DNA from: Desulfuromusa sp.
Lineage (GTDB): Bacteria > Desulfobacterota > Desulfuromonadia > Desulfuromonadales > Geopsychrobacteraceae
NCBI GenBank assembly: GCA_021647765.1
Contig: JAKIUD010000005.1
Coordinates: 21,677 to 85,676 of the forward strand
DNA length: 64,000 nt
Direction: 5' to 3'
The translations under genes and the position numbers were made by a program. Below, in pieces: positions 60,190-64,000 of this stretch (position 1 is the stretch's first letter; each line of letters begins with the position of its first letter). The notes under the pieces were generated by a model. The model was not told the DNA's origin. It was given only the letters and a program-made list of their open reading frames with translations, and made no database searches.

Positions 60190-61224
60190 ATGCGCAATAT
60201 GGACATGCTCACCACTTCTTATATTCGTACCGGTGCATTTGTTGGCTTCCAGGAACTGGTACATGAGTTGGGAGGCAATCCAACCTCTCTGATGAAGCAG
60301 GTCGGCATTGATCAAAAAGCTCTCGACAATCCTGACAATCTCATTTCTCTGCATGCCAATATCCAGATTGAAGAATTGGCAGCTAGAACAACAGGCTGTG
60401 ATGCTTTCGGTCTATTGTGGGGTCAAAGGCAGGATTTAACCATTCTTGGTGCGACAGGATTATTGGCGAAACATTCACCTGACGTTGATGCAGCCCTTAA
60501 GAATATCATCAAATACATGCATCTGCATGCACCGGGACTGCAGATTGAGTTAAAAGTCGAAGATGAGGAAACGGCGTATCTGATTCCCCGTTTGCGACTG
60601 CAAAAAACCGGGACATTTACTCAATACATAGATCATGTATTAGCAGTAGCTTTTAATGTGTGTCGATGCTTCATGGGCCCTGACTGGTCGCCAGAAATGG
60701 TCTGCTTTGCTCACCGCCCGCCACGCGACCAGAGACCCTTTCAGAAGCTCTTTAAATCGTTTCTTGCTTTCGACGCAGATTTCAACGGGATAGTATTCAA
60801 TGCTGAGATTCTTGACAAACAGCTGACTGAAACTGATCCGTACCTGGCCGATCTGCTTATCAATTATCTGAAAGGCTTTGATCAGTGCCCCTCAAACGAT
60901 ATCACTGTCCAAATTGAAAAGTTGATCACCTCTCTTCTAAGAACAGGAAATTGTTCGATTGAAACAGTTTCCGGAAGCCTTTCAATTGACAAACGAACCT
61001 TGCAGCGGAAGCTGAAAGCATCTAATACCACCTTTCAAAAATTACTCGATAAAGTCCGCTCAACCACGGCACTGAACCACCTGACCCAATCAGATATTTC
61101 CATGAGTCATCTCGCTGCCAGACTTGGATACTCCGAGCAAAGTGCGTTCATTCGGGCATTTCAACGTTGGTTCAAAGAGACTCCCCAAAGATGGAAAAAC
61201 CGACAAAACAACATGGAGATTTAG
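60190..61224 (+). CDS. AraC-family regulator with arabinose-binding-domain-like N terminus
   Basis: 344 residues. The N-terminal ~200 residues match the AraC_binding_2/OruR-type domain (LISLHANIQIEELAARTTG, FGLLWGQRQDLTILGATG). The C-terminal double helix-turn-helix is SLSIDKRTLQRKLKASNTTFQKLLD and ISMSHLAARLGYSEQSAFIRAFQRW. This subgroup often controls catabolic genes for fatty or aromatic acids. Divergent from the DUF1302 run, so it is the likely regulator of the cluster. GGAG lies nine bases before the ATG. Confidence 0.92.
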   Translation: MRNMDMLTTSYIRTGAFVGFQELVHELGGNPTSLMKQVGIDQKALDNPDNLISLHANIQIEELAARTTGCDAFGLLWGQRQDLTILGATGLLAKHSPDVDAALKNIIKYMHLHAPGLQIELKVEDEETAYLIPRLRLQKTGTFTQYIDHVLAVAFNVCRCFMGPDWSPEMVCFAHRPPRDQRPFQKLFKSFLAFDADFNGIVFNAEILDKQLTETDPYLADLLINYLKGFDQCPSNDITVQIEKLITSLLRTGNCSIETVSGSLSIDKRTLQRKLKASNTTFQKLLDKVRSTTALNHLTQSDISMSHLAARLGYSEQSAFIRAFQRWFKETPQRWKNRQNNMEI

Positions 61225-61275
61225 TCGGTGAATTCAATTGCTAGCACAGAAGATCACCACTGAAATATCACAGAA

Positions 61276-61309
61276 CAAAAAACGGGTTAGCAACTAACTG
61301 CTAACCCGC
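61276..61309 (-). terminator. Intrinsic terminator of tRNA-Arg
   Basis: GCGGGTTAGCA/TGCTAACCCG stem followed leftward by TTTTTTGTT. It is 10 bp past the tRNA 3' end. Confidence 0.88.
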
Positions 61310-61318
61310 TGATATTAC

Positions 61319-61395
61319 TGGCGACCCCGGGAGGATTCGAACCTCCGACAATCACCTTAGGAGGGTGCCGCTCTATCCAGCTGAGCTACGGGGCC
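61319..61395 (-). tRNA. tRNA-Arg (anticodon CCT)
   Basis: 77 bases including encoded CCA. Acceptor GGCCCCG/CGGGGTC, loop CTCCTAA with anticodon CCT reading AGG, and T arm GGAGGTTCGAATCCTCC. The outermost anticodon-stem pair is G-A rather than Watson-Crick. Confidence 0.94.
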
Positions 61396-61461
61396 ATGGG
61401 AACGCTTATAACTTATCAATATCCTGCATGACAAGTCTTATATTGTTAGCTACAAATCAAT

Positions 61462-61977
61462 TTAAAATTTCAGGAGACTGTACACTTTCCCCTCGGGAAG
61501 TTTACTCCGACCGTTTAAAAATTCCAACTCGGCCATAAAGGCACACTCATGGATCTCTGCCCCCATTTTTTCTACCAGAGCCACAACGGCAGCCATGGTT
61601 CCTCCGGTTGCTAAAAGGTCATCGGCAATAATAATCCGCGCCCCATCTTTAAATGCATCTTCATGGATTTCCAATGTGTCACTCCCATATTCCAACTCGT
61701 AACTAATGCTGCGAGTTTGAAAAGGGAGTTTGCCAGGCTTTCGTACCAGAGTGATACCCGTTCCCAATTTATAGGCTAGAGCTGCGCCCAAGATGAATCC
61801 ACGTGCTTCTATTCCGACGATCTGATCAATCTTTTCACCGATATAGCGATGAGCTAGCAAATCAACCATACGATGGAAACTTTTCGCATCAGAAAGTAAG
61901 GTGGTAATATCTTTAAAAACAACCCCTTTTTTAGGGAAATCGGGAATATCACGAATAATCTGTTTTAAATCTTCCAT
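61462..61977 (-). CDS. apt: Adenine phosphoribosyltransferase
   Basis: Salvages adenine to AMP with PRPP. 171 residues from ATG 61975-61977, with GGAG six bases upstream. Motifs: IRDIPDFPKKGVVFKDIT, GIEARGFILGAALAYKLG and the PRPP loop ARIIIADDLLATGGTMAA. An upstream in-frame start would overlap rpoS by 17 bp and is not needed. It follows rpoS by 19 bp, so they are co-transcribed. Confidence 0.95.
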   Translation of the reverse strand: MEDLKQIIRDIPDFPKKGVVFKDITTLLSDAKSFHRMVDLLAHRYIGEKIDQIVGIEARGFILGAALAYKLGTGITLVRKPGKLPFQTRSISYELEYGSDTLEIHEDAFKDGARIIIADDLLATGGTMAAVVALVEKMGAEIHECAFMAELEFLNGRSKLPEGKVYSLLKF

Positions 61978-61996
61978 TTCAAACTCCAAGACAAAG

Positions 61997-62962
61997 TTAT
62001 CGGCTCTCTTCATCGGTCAAACAATTTTCCATTGATTTTCTTAATTTAGCCAGACTTTTGGCTTCGATTTGTCGGATTCTTTCACGCGTGACTCCAAACT
62101 TTTGCCCAATGGTATCCAAGGTCTGTGGATCACGATCTTCAAGACCGAACCGTAACGTAAGAATTTCACGTTCAGTCTCACTTAAGTCATCCATCCATTC
62201 GAGAACATGAGCAAAACGATCCAGATCCTCAATTTTACTTCCCGGATCGGCAAGTTTTGTATCCTCAATGGTGTCAATCAAACTATAATCTTCTCCCTCA
62301 CCCATTGGATGTTCTATTGAATAGGTTTTTTTGACCAGAATCATCATCCGGCGCACATGACAGGCATCGGTTCCCATCGCTTCAGCAATTTCTTCCACCT
62401 CAGGATCACGCTTTAAACGCTGGACTAATTCTCTACTGATTTTAATCAGCTTATTAATGTCATCTGCAACATGAACCGGCAACCGAATGGTTCGGCTCTG
62501 GTTGACGATGGAGCGCTCGATTGACTGTCGGATCCACCAGGTTGCATAGGTCGAAAAACGACATCCTTTGCTCACCCTGAACTTTTCAACCGCCTTGATC
62601 AACCCCATATTCCCCTCTTCAATAAGATCAAGGAAGGGCAAACCACGATTCATATAGCGTTTAGCAATTTTAACGACCAGCCGCAGATTTGATTCAATCA
62701 TCCGCTCTCTGGCGGCATTATCTCCCTGAGCAATCAATCCAGCCAGTTCACGCTCATCTTCAGCCGTCAATAATTGACTTTTTTGAATTTCCTTCAGATA
62801 TAACTTAATTGCATCAGCTGTTGCCTGTTCATCACCAAGGACATAGGTTCTCCCACTGCTCAGCTGTTTTTTATTTCCATCCTCAAGTTGACTCGCTGAT
62901 GGATCCTTCCGCTCCGCTCTCCTATCAGAGTTGACCCTTTTTGATCCAAAATTGTTCATCAC
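61997..62962 (-). CDS. rpoS: RNA polymerase sigma factor RpoS
   Basis: 321 residues with regions 1.2 to 4.2: DAIKLYLKEIQKSQLLTAED, the region 2 core NMGLIKAVEKFRVSKGCRFSTYATWWIRQSIE and the region 4.2 GVTRERIRQIEAKSLAKLR. It lacks RpoD's long N-terminal extension, and it sits after nlpD, the conserved rpoS neighbour. General stress and stationary-phase sigma factor; in Geobacter relatives it also affects metal reduction. AGGAG-like sequence lies before the ATG. Confidence 0.93.
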   Translation of the reverse strand: MMNNFGSKRVNSDRRAERKDPSASQLEDGNKKQLSSGRTYVLGDEQATADAIKLYLKEIQKSQLLTAEDERELAGLIAQGDNAARERMIESNLRLVVKIAKRYMNRGLPFLDLIEEGNMGLIKAVEKFRVSKGCRFSTYATWWIRQSIERSIVNQSRTIRLPVHVADDINKLIKISRELVQRLKRDPEVEEIAEAMGTDACHVRRMMILVKKTYSIEHPMGEGEDYSLIDTIEDTKLADPGSKIEDLDRFAHVLEWMDDLSETEREILTLRFGLEDRDPQTLDTIGQKFGVTRERIRQIEAKSLAKLRKSMENCLTDEESR

Positions 62963-63017
62963 AACCTCCGCAACGACCTAATATCATATTAAACATAGTA
63001 ACTATAGTTGCAATAAA

Positions 63018-63782
63018 TCAAGGTAGATATGACAGAGGATTCACCGCAAGTTTTCCTTTACGCACCTCAAAATGGAGCCGTGGTTTTCCACCAGATGGCG
63101 GGGTTCCAGATAAGGCAATCCGCTCACCTTTGCTGACAAAATCTCCCTGTCTGACCAGATTTTTTTGATTAAATCCGTAGACAGTAAAGAGGTCTCTTTC
63201 ATGTTGCAGAATGATAAGAAAAGCGTACCCATTAACCCCATCACCGCTGTAAATAACTTTGCCCGCTTCTGCCGCAGTAACATCGCTTCCAGCACGTACG
63301 GCGATTTCTATCCCTTTGCCTCCACCCGCTTTCGCTTTTTGACTAAAGGAACGGACTATTTTCCCCCGTAATGGCCACTGCAGCTTTTTAACTTGAGTCG
63401 CTTTTGTTTTTACTATTTTGGGTTGAGCTGTTTTCGGTTTGGTTATTTTTGGTTTAACTATTTTGGCTACCGGATGTTGTCGGAGAGCACCAACAGCTTT
63501 TTTTTGTCTTGAAACCGGAGTAAGTTTTCCGGGATTCGTGGGTTTTACAATCGGAACAGATAACACCCGCTCTGCCCCTGGAATAAACAGTCTTGTTCCA
63601 ATGGGTATCTGTGAAGGATCAGAAATACCATTCACCCGAGCCAGATAATCATCATTAACTGCATAAGTACGGCTGATCCGATAGAGTGTTTGTCCTGGCT
63701 TGACGGTATGATAGATGCCTGCTTCACAAGCGCTCAGAAATAGGCTGGAGAGTCCGAGAAAAAGGAAGAGAGACAGACGCAT
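63018..63782 (-). CDS. nlpD: NlpD-like lipoprotein, LysM plus LytM (M23) domains
   Basis: 254 residues from ATG 63780-63782; a longer in-frame start (63836) has no better site. Lipobox LFLSACEAG. A LysM domain follows (YHTVKPGQTLYRISRTYAV), then a Lys/Pro-rich repeat linker (KPKITKPKTAQPK) and a LytM domain (GKGIEIAVRAGSDVTAAEAG ... LHFEVRKG). The zinc-binding residues of active M23 peptidases are only partly kept (H..D is replaced around GIEIAV), as in NlpD amidase activators. Directly upstream of rpoS in the same direction. Confidence 0.92.
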   Translation of the reverse strand: MRLSLFLFLGLSSLFLSACEAGIYHTVKPGQTLYRISRTYAVNDDYLARVNGISDPSQIPIGTRLFIPGAERVLSVPIVKPTNPGKLTPVSRQKKAVGALRQHPVAKIVKPKITKPKTAQPKIVKTKATQVKKLQWPLRGKIVRSFSQKAKAGGGKGIEIAVRAGSDVTAAEAGKVIYSGDGVNGYAFLIILQHERDLFTVYGFNQKNLVRQGDFVSKGERIALSGTPPSGGKPRLHFEVRKGKLAVNPLSYLP

Positions 63783-63884
63783 TTTTACCACGAATTTCAG
63801 CAACTCCAGCAATCCTGTCGAAGCAATTTTATCCATCCATTATTCACCAGAAAAAAATTTGTTAAGAAAAATATATAAAAAACT

Positions 63885-63908
63885 CGGCCGCAAGCGACAG
63901 AGTTTTAA
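63885..63908 (-). terminator. Possible hairpin terminator at right end
   Basis: AAAACTC...GAGTTTT pairing around GGCCGCAAGCGACA, about 10 bp past the stop of the putative gene at the right edge. Confidence 0.4.
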
Positions 63909-63918
63909 AGGCAAAATC

Positions 63919-64000
63919 CTAAAACAGCTCCAGTTGCTTTCCGTGGACTTCCTTTTTATCTAATTCGACCAATTGGTTTTGCACGTACTTACAAATATTT
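63919..64000 (-). CDS. Possible 3' end of an unidentified gene
   Basis: A minus-strand frame is open from the right edge to TAG 63919-63921, ending LVELDKKEVHGKQLELF. It has 26 codons only, followed by a hairpin. Not recognised; could be chance. Confidence 0.35.
   Translation of the reverse strand, partial: NICKYVQNQLVELDKKEVHGKQLELF

Overview
The window looks like chromosomal DNA of a moderately AT-rich Desulfuromonadia (Desulfuromonadales/Geobacter-type) bacterium. The case rests on gene content: DUF4388 and HDOD proteins, a PilY1/minor-pilin operon, an acnB aconitase, a Geobacter-type short conserved protein, an nlpD-rpoS pair, an aldehyde:ferredoxin oxidoreductase and rubrerythrin-like proteins. 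This is judgement from recognised families, not a database search.

Layout. 1-5.8 kb: 5' part of leuS, infA (UUG start), two single-domain response regulators, a DUF4388 protein and UDP-glucose dehydrogenase. 5.9-7.6 kb: galE between two short repeats, a decayed second ugd fragment, and comEA. 7.7-16 kb: a broken toxin-antitoxin remnant, an orphan PilY1 C-terminal module, then a leftward minor-pilin operon (fimT-pilW-pilV-pilX-unknown-pilY1). 16.2-20 kb: a mazEF-like pair, a 161-bp inverted-repeat element, a DUF4143 ATPase and a sensor kinase. 20.1-23.5 kb: ferredoxin, lipoprotein, HD-domain protein and DedA on the plus strand, a MITE-like element, and an outer-membrane barrel. 23.6-28 kb: acnB with a recognisable promoter/operator, a 629-bp inverted-repeat element carrying a 23-codon membrane-peptide ORF, a small conserved protein and trmL. 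28-41 kb: htpG, a ferritin-like protein, a Bax-type glucosaminidase, a polysaccharide deacetylase, a short RelA/SpoT homologue, HIT, TlyA, HDOD, SDR, AIM24, lipB, an aldehyde dehydrogenase and tRNA-Val.

41.1-61.2 kb is the most distinctive region: about 19 kb of leftward genes, plus one divergent AraC-type regulator at the far end. It encodes two crotonase-fold proteins, an acyl-CoA synthetase, a FabG-like reductase, a small Gly-Gly-ending protein, an aldehyde:ferredoxin oxidoreductase, an iron alcohol dehydrogenase, an exported SdsA-type alkylsulfatase, a duplicated DUF1254/DUF1214 protein, an RND/MMPL transporter, a YCF48-like propeller, DUF1329 and DUF1302. The order suggests capture and transport of a hydrophobic compound at the envelope, release of an alcohol from a sulfate ester, oxidation alcohol -> aldehyde -> acid, CoA activation and partial beta-oxidation. 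I propose it as an anaerobic alkyl-sulfate or long-chain-alcohol catabolic island; this is an inference from families and order. 61.3-64 kb: tRNA-Arg, apt, rpoS, nlpD and possibly the 3' end of one more gene.

Several small non-coding repeats sit at the 3' ends of genes (kinase, lipB, dedA, the PilY1 module) and appear to have shaped gene ends here.
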